Source of the DNA: Cornus controversa
Lineage: Eukaryota > Streptophyta > Magnoliopsida > Cornales > Cornaceae
Direction: 5' to 3'
DNA: 64,000 bases
NCBI GenBank assembly: GCA_026545225.1
Contig: CM048846.1
Location: forward strand, 90,723,270 to 90,787,269
Shown: in pieces, positions 46,601 through 57,909 of the stretch
How positions within the stretch are numbered: the first letter of the stretch is position 1
Layout: every line of letters begins with the position of its first letter
Program-made: the position numbers and the translations under genes
Notes under the pieces: generated by a model
Databases searched by the model: none
Seen by the model: the letters and a program-made list of their open reading frames with translations, nothing else
What the model was told of the DNA's origin: nothing

Positions 46601-49600
46601 CGTTATTACACCAATTGTGGAAAAGATCAATTAATAGAAACAGACAGATAGTTCAACTAGATTTGGCTCTGTGACAGTGACAAGCTCATAATTGTTCATT
46701 TAAAAGACGAACATAAGAGTACCAAAGTGAGAAAGCCCAAAACAAGGCAAGGAATGAATTCTCAACCATATGATTACTTACTGGTCTATATTTAAGGAAT
46801 AGTTCGAAGCCCTTAATGATGGTACTACGCATAACACCATTTTAGTAAAATAAAATAATCACAGCTATTACAGTGTCTAAGAAAATGCCTTTACGAGGGA
46901 AAACCTCCACTAAGAACATAACTAACTTCATTTTCTAAGCAACAACTTTGAGAGAAAAAACCGCTGTCACTGTCCTACAGTTTTTCTTTTTCCTTTTTGA
47001 TATGTATCACTTTCCTGTAGTTCTTAAAGATGGCTATCAAATTTTTAGCCCCACCTTATTGATACAAAAGAATACAATATACAGGAATATATAATAGCCT
47101 AAACTAAAAAACTAAGGGAAAAGACAAGACTACCCTCAAATATAAAATTAATCCTCCAACACATTCAAGCTGGTTCAACAGCTAAATGAGACATGATTCA
47201 AGCTCATTTGCCTAAAAAAGTCAAGATTGAGCAACATCAGACTCGCTTTCAATTAGGCTTGTCAATGTGATATTTTAAGATAACCTGAAGGCAACTTTCT
47301 AAGAGAGCACTTTAAAAAGAAAAAATGGCTGTAGCATCTTTTTTTTTTCCCAAAAGTTCAAGCAAACGTGTGCGCACACACAATATTGCCCCTAGCGGGG
47401 CTCAAACTGTCAACCTCCCCATTGGGGAGGAGGTATAAGACCATTTGGGCCAATGCTCATTGGTAAGCTGGCTGTAATATCAAGCCATTGAGTTTGATGA
47501 AATTTTCTTAGAAGTATGCTGTAATTGTTAGTTTGCATTGTTTAAAGGTAGCGGGTGGGGAAAGGAATGCTAGATTAGAATAATGAACAAGCTAGAGTAG
47601 ACATGCAAATATGCTGAATCCACACAAACCAATTATGTGTCATCAATAGCATTGGGAATAAACACAAGCCACATATATTCCAATAACATTATAGAGACAC
47701 TATATTTCATATTTGCACCTTATATGCACATAAACTCCCACACCCAAACAGCTATAGACATACACACAAATGTACACACAAACATTCTTAATTTTTTGGT
47801 ACTTGACCTTGGTGCCATGTTATTCAACTTGTTAAACTAGATCAAAGGACATATGTCAGATTCCAATCCCACACCCATCTGCATGCAAGGGTGGTTAGAA
47901 TCACGAACAATTCATTACTAGATGGTTAAACTTGAAAGACATTCACATATATCAAGCTCAAGTACTGTTACTACTAAGTTTGATCAATCTACTTTCATAT
48001 TTTAATAAATAAAAGATTTTGCTAAAGAGCACCAAGGGAGAGCAATCCAAGTGGTCCACTTCATATTATTTATAAACCAATACCTGAGGAGCACTGCCAA
48101 ATAGATCCTCTGGAGTCGAAGTACACAACAAGACCAGGTCCACATCATCGGGATCAACCTCTGCCATCTGAAGAGCTTTATTCGCTGCCTCTACAGCTAG
48201 AGCAGTCAAGCTCTCTTTCCCTGTAAACGCACAAGTCAGAGTGAGGCCAGTTATTGTTCGCATAACTAGGACGCCACCAACAAAATAATATGCTTGCCAT
48301 GTTAAATTCCATCGCATAAATGATAGTAAGACATAAGAACACCAATATAGTGTTTATATCTGAACAAATTGTTAAGCAAAATATCATTCTAGACATTAAG
48401 TGATTCAGTACAACCATAAGATGGATCATCTAGCAAATTTCCTACCACAAAAAGTCAATCAGTTTCAATATCCTAGATATCTCAGTAATGGAAGTCAATC
48501 AGTTTCAATATTCTAGATATCTTAGTAATGGAGCTACACGACCCGTTCATGGATAGTCGGGATCAAGAAAGAATTGAAATTTGGACCGAAAGATCTCGTT
48601 GGTTTAGAAACATCAAATAGGGAATCTCGAAGCCCAAATGACCATATAACTGCATACGAGAATTCATGGGGAAAAAGGGAAAAGAAAAGGAAAAGGAAAA
48701 ATAAAAAGAAAGAAAGAAAGAAAACAAAGAGTCTGTAGAAATGTGTAAGCTTTGGCTGGGTCAGGCATACTAATATTCAAATTGGTTTGCCATCTCAGGC
48801 TTGTCAGGGTGGGGAGGATTCAGGCCCCAAACAATCCAATAATATAGGTGTTGAAATCCAAGCCTAAACACAAGCTACGGGAATATGACTATATGAGACT
48901 ATAAAAATCAAAGCTAAAACCAGAAAAATGTCCACATGCATGTACGATTGAGTAATTAACCAAGCCAACCAACCCTAGCTAGCTCAGCCTCATCAAGCTA
49001 TAAGCACCTCCCTTCAGCTTAAGCTAAGATTCTGACCCTGTAATCACGCTCGGGCTGAACCAATAGCCTGCAATGCTACCTCAAACTGTTTATATGACCA
49101 GACACATGCATGCACTACTTGTAAAACTGACCTGTAAGAATTCGTCGTCGACGAATTCCGGTGCGAACAGATATCCATTCATCGTTAGTTTCAACAACTT
49201 TTGCAAGATCGTCGTTAGAAATTTCAAGATTTGGTACTGCAGAGCCACATCCAACTAGTTTGCAACCTTTACTAACGAGCCTGTACAAATTCATTTTCAA
49301 AATTAAAACAAATGAGGAAGATTTCTTTCAATCAAATTGCCATACTATAATTTTTAGGCTTATTTCAGAGAATTAAACAAGAACGAACATCAGAAAGGCC
49401 AAGCAGCCAGGCTAGTTTTATGATATAAACATTGTGAACTTTGAAAAACAAAGTGAATAGAAGGGTCAAAACAACAAAACTATTAAGGATCTAAGTTCAA
49501 AGAAATTGAAAAATATGAAATTCTACCAAGTGAGCCCCAAATTAATGAGGCCTTGAACAGAAAACCTTAAATAGCAATATCGGAGCTTGAACAATCTGCT

Positions 49601-51435
49601 CAACTCTTAAGTACCAAAGTGTATGCATACATACACAATAATAAAAATACGTAATTGCATGTGTATGTGCTCATCTAGGTAGCATTGATACTTCCACAGC
49701 AGAATCGTATCCATAGCATAGCCAATAATGTTCTTAGAAATTCATAATTATGTCTAAAGGACCTACAATATGCCATGTGTACGTGGTCAAATTCCGGAGT
49801 TTTGCGTAGTGTTACATATCTATGGTGTCTTTTCCATCACTGAATTTTCTTATGAGTGAGTCAGTGGATTAACAGCTTCTTTTTTATTACCTCTAAAGAA
49901 ATTAGAACTAAGGTTTACAGACGCAATAAGAAAAGATTTTTACATGACCATCAAACAATAACATAGGTGGATAATTTAATAATATCATTGAAATTAGGTG
50001 GAATTTGACTAAATATTTCAATAAATGTATTTTTTATTACCTCTAAAGAAATTAGAACTAAGGTTTACAGACGCAATAAGAAAAGATTTTTACATGACCG
50101 TCAATCAATAACATAGGTTGATAATATAATAATATCATTGAAGTTAGGTGGAATTTGACTAAATATTTCAATAAATGTAAAATTCAGAGCCTAAAATCGG
50201 CCTTCCCAATTCTTCCTTGATTCAGTTAGAAGTTGTTATGGGTTTCGACATTTAGGCAAGGGTTTCATGGTTGTAACTTGTAAGATTACAAGCATAGAAT
50301 AAACCTCAACATTCAACAGTGTGGTAAAACATTCTGACTACTAATGTTAACTAACAAAGCTAAGATTAACGTGTACTCCATCCATCCTGTGGCAAATTTC
50401 CAAGGTATGTGTTCCTCAGTCCGATGCATTGTCTTCTAAACCCTTAAACTTCATAGGAATCTCATGGTAAATTTTACAGCGCCACCATGTCATGAGCTCC
50501 TATAATGCTATTCTTCAAAATTTTACAGCACCAGAATTTATTTACATCATATGTTATCATTCCATAACCACACCCCACCAGCCTAGCAGGGCAGGTGAAG
50601 TACTCAAATTCAAAGATCCAACATTTAACAAATAAATAAACACGACCTTCACATTAATCACAAGCAACAGTGAGGTACTTGTGTATTTATGTTCATTTTA
50701 TCCAATTTTACTATCTGGATTTACCATAATCATCTAGTCCGATAAATCTTGTCAACAAAAAAAGCTTAGAGGGAGAGAGGAAGGAAATGAAACATCCCCT
50801 GTACGTGGACTTGTGGACTCTAAATTATACTGTGTTCAATACCAATTGCCCATGCAAAAGGAAAAAACCCTTCCTCCCTCACTTCACTGACAACTAAGGT
50901 ACTCAAACTCATTATCAAAGCAATTCAATTGTTAGCACATAAATAACATGACATCCACATTACTCATCACCAAAAATAACAAACACCATTCGAAGTCTCC
51001 TAGGGGGCATCAACATAGAGAACCAGATAAAAGTACTAAACCCAAATGAGATGAACCCATTTTATAAAGAATTCAAATGCACAATAAAAATATTCATTTG
51101 ATTTCAGCAAACAAAGTCAGAAAATTGCGACCCAGTTGCATTAAAAACCTATGCAACTAAGAAATCATAGACTGATAGATATTTAAACAAAACCCAAGTG
51201 ATCAATTAGCAAAAGATGAAGAAATCAGGAAGAGAACATGCCTGGGTACTCGAGATTTAGATGCGGAAACGCCAGAACTAAGCTCCTCTGAGCCCTCAAT
51301 GGCGGCGGAGCAAAATACCCTTTTGGAGGTTCCCTCGGTGGAACAAAACCCAGATCGAAATATGCCTATAGACGGAGGAATCCTCCTTTTCAGACTCGGA
51401 ACTGTAGGTGAAAAGAACCCAGATGCATTTGCCAT
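40695..51435 (-). CDS. KASIII: Plastid 3-oxoacyl-[ACP] synthase III (KASIII/FabH), 8 exons, 404 aa
   Basis: KASIII condenses acetyl-CoA with malonyl-ACP to acetoacetyl-ACP, the first step of plastid fatty-acid synthesis. Exons on the minus strand: 51242-51435, 49132-49280, 48084-48220, 46448-46553, 46251-46369, 41789-41853, 41477-41699 and 40695-40916. The joined frame is open and 404 aa long, a normal plant KASIII length. The N-terminal 60 or so residues are Ser/Arg-rich and act as a transit peptide. The catalytic triad is Cys180 (ITAACSGFV), His330 (DWLLLHQ) and Asn360 (NYGNTSAAS). The C-terminus is [17 protein letters not shown]. Intron 1 begins with GC (CCCAG|GCATGT), since no GT donor keeps the frame; the other introns are GT-AG. 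Introns hold a LINE insertion, a 150-bp tandem duplication and a pair of inverted repeats flanking exons 4 and 5. Confidence 0.96.
44515..44730. repeat. Inverted repeat arm in KASIII intron 5
   Basis: About 215 bases, beginning AAAAATTTGATAGCCATCTT. They are the reverse complement of 46829-47046 at roughly 95 percent identity by eye. Confidence 0.92.
45407..45635 (-). mobile_element. 5'-truncated RTE LINE with 14-bp target duplication
   Basis: The 229-base insert is flanked by perfect direct repeats, TACAACACATGCTT, at 45393-45406 and 45636-45649. On the minus strand it encodes the tail of an RTE-type LINE protein ([24 protein letters not shown]), with stops. It ends in a (GAT)n-type 3' tail, seen as CATCATCATCATC on the + strand. 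It lies in KASIII intron 5. Confidence 0.88.
46829..47046. repeat. Inverted repeat arm in KASIII intron 3
   Basis: The partner of 44515-44730. The arms enclose KASIII exons 4 and 5 (46251-46553). Confidence 0.92.
48453..48532. repeat. 40-bp tandem duplication in KASIII intron 2
   Basis: Two adjacent units start AGTCAATCAGTTTCAATAT and end CAGTAATGGA or TAGTAATGGA, with two differences. Confidence 0.9.
49881..50179. repeat. 150-bp tandem duplication in KASIII intron 1
   Basis: Units 49881-50030 and 50031-50179 both begin TTTTTATTACCTCTAAAGAA and end in TTCAATAAATGTA. I count about five or six differences, which indicates a fairly recent event. Confidence 0.93.
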
Positions 51436-51781
51436 TTATAGAGCGAGGAAGAAAATGAAACTAGAGAGAGAAACTATTGCATAAACAGAGAAAAAATTAA
51501 GCTAAGATCTCTAGCTTATTGATGAAAGAACAAGAATGTGAGAAGAGTATATAGAGCCCATGAAAGGTTTATGGAGAGAAAGAGATCAATAGATATACAG
51601 AGAGATGGTTAATGAACGAATAGAAGAAAGAAATAGAGAAAAACAATGGTATACAGGCTTTTTCACAACCTGCGGAGAGCCCGAAGATGAGAAGAGAGAG
51701 GCGATTATGCCAACCCAAACAGAGAAAACTCCAATGCAAGAACAAGAACACAACTCTCTCTCTCTCTCTACTTTCTCACTC

Positions 51782-51793
51782 TATATATATATA
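51782..51793 (-). promoter_or_regulatory. Candidate KASIII TATA region
   Basis: A (TA)6 run next to a (GA)-rich stretch (51760-51775) on the minus strand, about 350 bases upstream of the ATG. That implies a 5' UTR of about 320 bases. Low-complexity sequence makes this tentative. Confidence 0.35.
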
Positions 51794-51799
51794 TCTCAC

Positions 51800-54700
51800 T
51801 TATGTTTTTAATTTTTACCAGGAGAGTCACTCATGCAATACTCCCCTGTTTCCAAGATTTGATTTTTTCGAAACAATCGAATTTCTTATGATTGTATGCA
51901 GCGAGCAAATAGTAATGGGACACGTAAGCAAAATACCATTGGCTTTTTTGCAATCACTGTATTAGCTCTTGATGTGTACGAAAACGACTGGTCTGGTCCA
52001 CTTCTGTTATGTATTTGACTACAGAGAAAACAATCTCAATCTTCTTCCTAATCCTAACTCTGATCTTTCTTCCAACAAGACAAGTTTGTTTAGCTACATT
52101 TGTTTACAGAGTTGTTTGATTAAGTTTGACTTTATTCATGATTTGTTTTAGAAGGTTGCTTATTGATTTAAGCCATGAACATAAATGGTCTTACTTGTAT
52201 ATCCATCGGTAAAGTTGGACACAATAAGACAATATTATACAAACACCACATGAATTAAATGATTTTGAATTTGAATTTGAATTTGAATTTGAGTTTGAGG
52301 TAAGTTGATACGTTAATAAACAGATTAACACGAATACAACAAGTAAAAAATCAGTTAAATTTAGATCTAAATTGTCTAACTCGTAACACGATTACAATAT
52401 AAGTTAATTCATATATTCTTATTTTATTCAAACTTATATATATTGTAATTATTTGTAATCTATTTGTTTGTTTACAGTATTGATGTAGGCATAAATTGTA
52501 AAAATGAGATTATTATGATTTTTTTTTAATTGTTGAATCACATGTTTTTGGACATTATACATAGATACAAAATTTATATACAGTTTAATTTTAGGGTTTA
52601 TGTATAGATATGTAATTTATTTTTGATATGATCTTCAAAGAAATTTTTAAAGGTGAAAAAACTCATATCATATAAGTTAAACGGATTAAAAATGTTATTA
52701 AACGAGTCGTATCATTATATGACATATTTATTAAACAGGTTATACGGGTCAACACGTGTAACACGTTTTATAAACAAGTTGGGTTAATGTTGAGGGTCTC
52801 TAACACTATTATAAAATGAGTCGGAATATGATTAAACTGTTTAGTAGAATACTCATAAATTGATATGACACAAACACGACACGGGAAGACAAATTGTTAC
52901 CCTTGCTTGTATTCAATTATTAAAATGAAAAATAAAATTTGTTTTATGTTTTGTAAATATGAATAGATACCATTTTGAGGAATGTTTGACACGGTGTGGT
53001 TGGCTTGTTGGGTAGGGATGGTAGAGAATTTGTGGATTCAAGTAGACAAGCCTGTATTAAAAATATGGGTGAAGTATTCATAATGCTTGACATTTATCAG
53101 TTATGCTTTATAATTTTTCAACACAATGATTAGTTGTTTGAGAGATTAAAAACTAGAGGAAATCATTTTGCAAATCATATTGAAATTTTAAGTAAAATGA
53201 ATCAGAAAGCAAATCGAATCATTTAAGTGCATGAAATTTTGAAATATGATGGGTTACGAATAACGAAATTACAATGTTACCAGAGAGACTCAAACTCTCT
53301 ATATTTTTTATATATCTAAATAAAAAAAATTGATATTCAAGTCCACAAAAACTCACCGAATAATTGGGCCCAAGGCTGCAAAACCTTCAGCCCAACCAGT
53401 CGGTGAGTTTTGTTGACTTGTGTATCAAAGTCCGTTGATTTAATGGTAAAATTAAATTTCACAAAAAGTAATTATTGAAATAATACCTTGGAGTTGGAGG
53501 CAGATAACGATCAATTTTAATATTCGGTGCGAAACTTAAATGGCATTTATTCCAACCGCAATGAGAAGTGCTGATTGATTAACGTGGACTCAGATCAATT
53601 CAGATCTTGAGTTGGGCCTTGATGACTTGGGCTGGGGTGTAGGCATTTGATTATCAGGCCATTGGAGTTGGAAAAAATTTATGATACATTTGATTAATTT
53701 GAATCATGTATGTTGTACATGCATGGTGATATTCATTACACATATTGTGCATGTTGAGGGTTGACGTGTTATCATATTTACTAAATCTTAGTCCTAGAGA
53801 TTAAAAAGGAACGTAGATTAATTTGTACAGATGTTCTATAATATTTCAAAAATTCTTTGAATGCAAGAATCCCATCACTAATAAAATACTATTTTTTATT
53901 AGGATAATGCTACTCAAATAGGATTCTTAGGCAGAATTCGTAGGCAGAAACATTTACATCCATTGGATGCATGTGGTAAGTATATGTGGTGGGACCTACC
54001 ACATACATCTAATGGATATAAATGTTTCTGCCTGAGTAGCATTATCCTATTTATTATTACGGAAAATTTTAAAAAATGGAGTTTTACTAAAAATCCCCAA
54101 TACTCAAAATTTTTGTGGTATTTAATAATTTTTGGTACTGATGAAAGCTCATCACATTTGTCACTTGTCAATTCAAACTTGATCGAGCTCTTCTCTAATT
54201 AAAATACTCTCCATTAACATATAATCCCTAAAAATCACCCAAAAATAAATTGTTTTGTTGTCAATAGATAACAATCGGCCAATAAATTCAATATATTTTA
54301 TTAATCCTGTGAAAAGTTGTTAAAAATCCTTTTTTTTCACTACTCTCTGCCAACTTTGATTGTCTAATAAGATATATGTAAAGTATTTATCAATTGAATT
54401 TAGTTCATTTCATCAAATGGTGGGTTTCAATCTAATCCAATTCAACGATCAGTAGTAATATGAGTGTACTCCAATTAATTGAGTATGCCCAAGTTAAATT
54501 CAATTGTTCATCAAAAATTAAATTCAATATTTTTTAACTGTATAGACGTATTTTAAAAATTATAATAAAAAAAATGTGCCGAACGAAATAATATCTAAAC
54601 GGTGGAGCTGGAGGACTGGAGCAGGTCAAAGCCATTCAGCAGTGTGCTAGTATGGTTTGTCATTTATTATTTACAGTTGTGGCAAGGTTGGATGCCTAAA

Positions 54701-55629
54701 AGGGTTGAAAAAGACCTGAAATGAATGGGCCGTGGGCTTAGGTAGATCTGTTTGAGAATTGGGACCCCAAAATATCCATACATTGCAGGAAGGGTATTAG
54801 TGTTATAAGTTATGACATTTTTGGCATGGGTTTTGTTTTGGTATTGTAAAAATAAAATTTATTTGGTACTGTGCACTGTGTTTAAATAGTATTAAAATGT
54901 TTTAAAATTTTGTGTCAAAATTGGAAACACTATTTTGATTTTTTATTGTGTTTCAGCAACTATAACAGGAAAAATAAAGAAAATACTTAAAACAGATTTT
55001 GCTTGTCAAACGTGTTTTTTATTTTATTTAAAACACATTCGTAATAAAATACTTGTTTTGTTTTAGACAGAAACAAAACAGTAAAAACAAAAAGCATGTC
55101 AAACGAACCCTATATAACCCACTAATTTAAGAGTGATACTTACATTGGGTTTAAACCCAAACCCAAATGTGTTCGTCTCTGTTGAGGGTGCTTTTGCCTT
55201 GCAAATGTATTTCCAATAACTTTCATTGTATGGAGGAAAGTAACTTTTTGTACAGTAATTTTATTTTAAGAAGTTTAACTTTACTGAAAAATTTACATGA
55301 AAATTTTAAAAGTTTGTTGGTAAAGAGTCTTGAATGGTCATGTAGTTTTATAGGCAGCATAGTCTTTCACAATTCAAGTACAAAGAAACTATAGTAATGA
55401 CTTGCTAATTAACTGAATTGGTAAATTGATCTTGTTAGAAAATTTTCGAAGGTGGTTGTTAGAACTCTTCATTGGAAATGCTATTTTCATAACTGACTTT
55501 AAAATGTTACCCATCATTTATGTGTCTCTTGCATGTGTAAAGCAAATAAATATTTTATTTACTTCTGACATAATTTTTTGTTTACCCGATCATTGAGATA
55601 AGATAAGATTCTATTGAGTTTCGCATTAA
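51800..55629. other. Intergenic, upstream of KASIII
   Basis: No gene is supported. A (GAATTT)n-like run lies at 52263-52295. Between about 52330 and 52890 is AT-rich sequence with CACGAC/AACACG motifs, probably an old LTR or MITE remnant. A hairpin MITE lies at 53900-54049. Another possible MITE lies at about 54820-55110, with GTTTTGTTTTGGTATT at one end and AACAAAACAGTAAAAAC at the other. The small frame at 55167-55394 shows no known family. Confidence 0.55.
53900..54049. repeat. 150-bp hairpin MITE
   Basis: The terminal inverted repeats TAGGATAATGCTACTCA and TGAGTAGCATTATCCTA lead into longer arms (AGAAACATTTACATCCATTG / GGATATAAATGTTTCT), so the whole unit folds. A duplicated GGCAGAA segment lies in the left arm. 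The flanks TTTAT/TTTAT (53895-53899 and 54050-54054) may be a target duplication. Confidence 0.8.
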
Positions 55630-55680
55630 GCACCAGTGGTAGAATACTACCCTGCCACGGTACAGACCCGGCCGGGTTGT
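55630..55680 (+). pseudogene. tRNA-Gly(GCC) pseudogene fragment
   Basis: GCACCAGTGG, then TAGAATACTACCCTGCCACG and GTACAGACCCGG, follow plant tRNA-Gly with anticodon GCC. About seven bases of the D-loop region (GTCTAGT) are missing, and the T-arm and 3' acceptor half are decayed (CCGGGTTGTATAAC). It cannot fold as a tRNA. It could be a dead gene or the head of a SINE, but no SINE body follows. Confidence 0.75.
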
Positions 55681-55711
55681 ATAACTAGATAATGCAAATG
55701 AGTTGTTTCTT

Positions 55712-56298
55712 GTCTTATTCTCTCTCCTATGTTACATTAATTCATTCAACTTAAGTTTAAGCTGAATTTAAATGACAATTTAATATGAGGAGAGACAATG
55801 TAATTACTGTATTTTTTTAGTCTCTTTAAAATAGCACATGGGTTTTTGTAAGAAAGAGACAGAGGAAAAGAAAGATAGGCACGCAATTAAGAGAGGAGAA
55901 GTCATTTTGACAATTACCTTTGTTAAATAAATATCTAGTTAGGAGTAGATATGGTCACATAAAAAAGGACGGATGATGTGAAAGATAACGATTTATCATT
56001 CATTTAGCCTACTTGAAGTTGAATGAATTAATGTAACATACGAGTAGAACTATTCCTTTGAGTATACGTAACTATTTCACATGAGTTTTTGTAAGAAAGA
56101 GACTGAGAAAAAGAAAGTATGCACACAATTAAGGGAAATGTAGTCACTTCAACCATTGCATTTGTTAAATAAATATCAAATTAGGAGTAGACATGGTCAC
56201 ATAAAAAATGATTGATGATATGAAAGATAACGATTTATAATTTATTCAGCTTACTCGAAGTTGAATGAATTAACGTAACATACGAGAGAGAATAAGAC
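55712..56298. mobile_element. MITE-like element with internal direct duplication
   Basis: The terminal inverted repeats (GTCTTATTCTCTCTC...TATGTTAC at the left; the complementary GTAACATACGAGAGAGAATA at the right) are about 45 bases long. Inside are two direct copies of about 215 bases, 55834-56049 and 56076-56287, each starting TTTTTGTAAGAAAGAGAC and ending AACATACGAG. The right end directly abuts the LTR-like sequence at 56299. Confidence 0.7.
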
Positions 56299-56565
56299 TG
56301 TACACACAAATTTTGTGTCCGAAAATCTAAGAACGAAAATGAGTAACAAATAATCAATTTTATTAATTTCAGAAAAATGGGTACAATTCTCTGTGGTCGA
56401 TTCTTTTACAACAAAAATTCTTCCTCTGATTTAATTTCCTTGATATTTGGTGCAAAGGCTTCAAAAGCTTGTTCTTAAACCGGTTGTGATAAGCTTTCTT
56501 CAAATCTTCAAGATTGAGGAAGGCTTGACTGAATTTTTGATTGAGGGTCGATAAGGCTTGATCTC
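56299..56565 (-). repeat. Left piece of an older LTR-like sequence
   Basis: Starts TGTACACACAAATTT (an LTR end in minus orientation) and is colinear with 62305-62571. It is cut at GATCTC by the gypsy-type insertion and resumes at 62106. Confidence 0.75.
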
Positions 56566-56752
56566 TGTAAATAAGGGTATAAAGGACGAGAAAGAAACCA
56601 TGCTAAAAACGTTCTTGGAAAGCTATAAGGGAGGAAAAGCTATAAGGAAGGAAGAAGGGTTTCTTTGCGGACGTACCCGCAGAAAAGGATAACTGCTATA
56701 AGGAAGGAAGAAGGGTTTCTTTGCGGACGTACCCGTAGAAAAGGATAACTGC

Positions 56753-56775
56753 GCGCGGGAACATCATTCCCGCGC
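56753..56775. repeat. Perfect 9-bp GC-rich hairpin in the LTR
   Basis: GCGCGGGAA, a CATCA loop, then TTCCCGCGC. It is conserved in the 3' LTR near 61000-61020 with one change at the edge. Confidence 0.85.
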
Positions 56776-56793
56776 ATGGGTTAAACACTTGGG

Positions 56794-56960
56794 GACATTT
56801 CCTCTCGTAGGGACCACCTCCCCGCGTAGGGACACCTCTCCCCACGTAAGGATACCACCTCCCCGCGTAGGGACACCACCTTCCCTCTTAGGGACACCTC
56901 TCCCCACGTAGGGACATACCTCCCCGTGTAGTGACACCACCTCCCCGCGTAGGGGCATTT
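56794..56960. repeat. Minisatellite within the 5' LTR
   Basis: Tandem 20-24-base units built on CACCTCCCCGCGTAGGGA. The 3' LTR has the same array (about 61038-61183), about one unit shorter, so copy number has drifted since insertion. Confidence 0.85.
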
Positions 56961-57876
56961 CTGCAAGATGACCCCCAGGGCCAACAAGGGATTGGCAAAC
57001 ATACAGGTATAAAGGGAGTGATGGATTGGGGGCAATCCTCTCTGATGGGTATGTTATGGTTAGTAGTTGGATGATATTTTTTCGGGACCAATTCTGAGAA
57101 GAGCATGTTTCCATAAAACACCTCTAAACTAACAATCATGGTATATTCTCAAGGGTTACAAGGAACCATGGATGAATGGGCCGTTATGTGGCTTGTCAGC
57201 TCATAACCCCGAGTGGTTGTCCTTATAACAGGGACTATGTAGAAGACTATTAATTTCTCTCCTTAATATGGAAAGTAACTTGTCGCGACGTTACTTCCAA
57301 CATTGAGAAGTGAAAATTAACATGAGGGTACGGTGTCCCACAGATCATTTTAGGCACAGGTACAGGCTTTGATATGGTCTGGGAGATCATAGTGTCATAA
57401 TGAAGCATATGACGTCATGGTCCCAGGCGGAAAGGTGGGTTGAGTGTGGTATGGAGGATTGAGAGGAAGGCTAGTTAGGCCATGAGCATCTGAAGCTGTG
57501 CTAGCGTGACTCTACGCGGGCACCATCACAGTGTTTCCAGCGTGTATGATTAAACCCGCGAGGGGTATAGGGGCATGGTTATAACCAAGGGTGGTGAAGG
57601 AAGGGATACGCGGCCAAGTGCCACGTAGGATGACAGCTGTCATAAGCCCCATGCCTGAGGCCTATAAATACCCCTTGGCATGGTGACATGTGGATCATTC
57701 TGGTGCCCCCTCCCTCTCCTAATCACTCTTGCTTTCTCTCTCTCCCACCTAGCACCCAGCTTACATTCCCATTGTTGATTCTCAATTACTTTATCAGCTT
57801 AATTCTTCTTAATACACTCAGTCCAATCCTGTGATAGTCATTCCTTTTAGTAAGAACATTTTCTACCTATTTACAA

Positions 57877-57896
57877 TTGGCAGCTCCACTGGGGGG
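57877..57896 (+). other. Primer-binding site of the gypsy-type element
   Basis: TTGGCAGCTCCACTGGGGGG lies one base after the LTR end. It resembles the TGGCGACTCCACTGGGG type seen after many gypsy 5' LTRs. The matching tRNA was not determined. Confidence 0.6.
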
Positions 57897-57909
57897 GATT
57901 GTCTTTCAC

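Larger units (their letters stand above)
56566..57875 (+). repeat. 5' LTR of the gypsy-type element
   Basis: 1310 bases, starting TGTAAATAAGG and ending CTATTTACA. It contains a 56-bp tandem duplication (56640-56751) that is single in the 3' LTR, a hairpin (56753-56775) and a minisatellite of a CCTCCCCGCGTAGGGACA-like unit (about 56794-56960). A TATA box (CCTATAAATACCCC) is at about 57660-57673. Confidence 0.92.

Noticed and set aside
775-51435. Operon-like or biosynthetic-cluster reading of five co-oriented metabolic genes
   Set aside because: Large distances, separate TATA boxes and unrelated pathway steps. Co-orientation of five genes can be chance.
55167-55394. 75-codon plus-strand frame
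   Set aside because: No homology, no promoter or splice context, and typical random composition.
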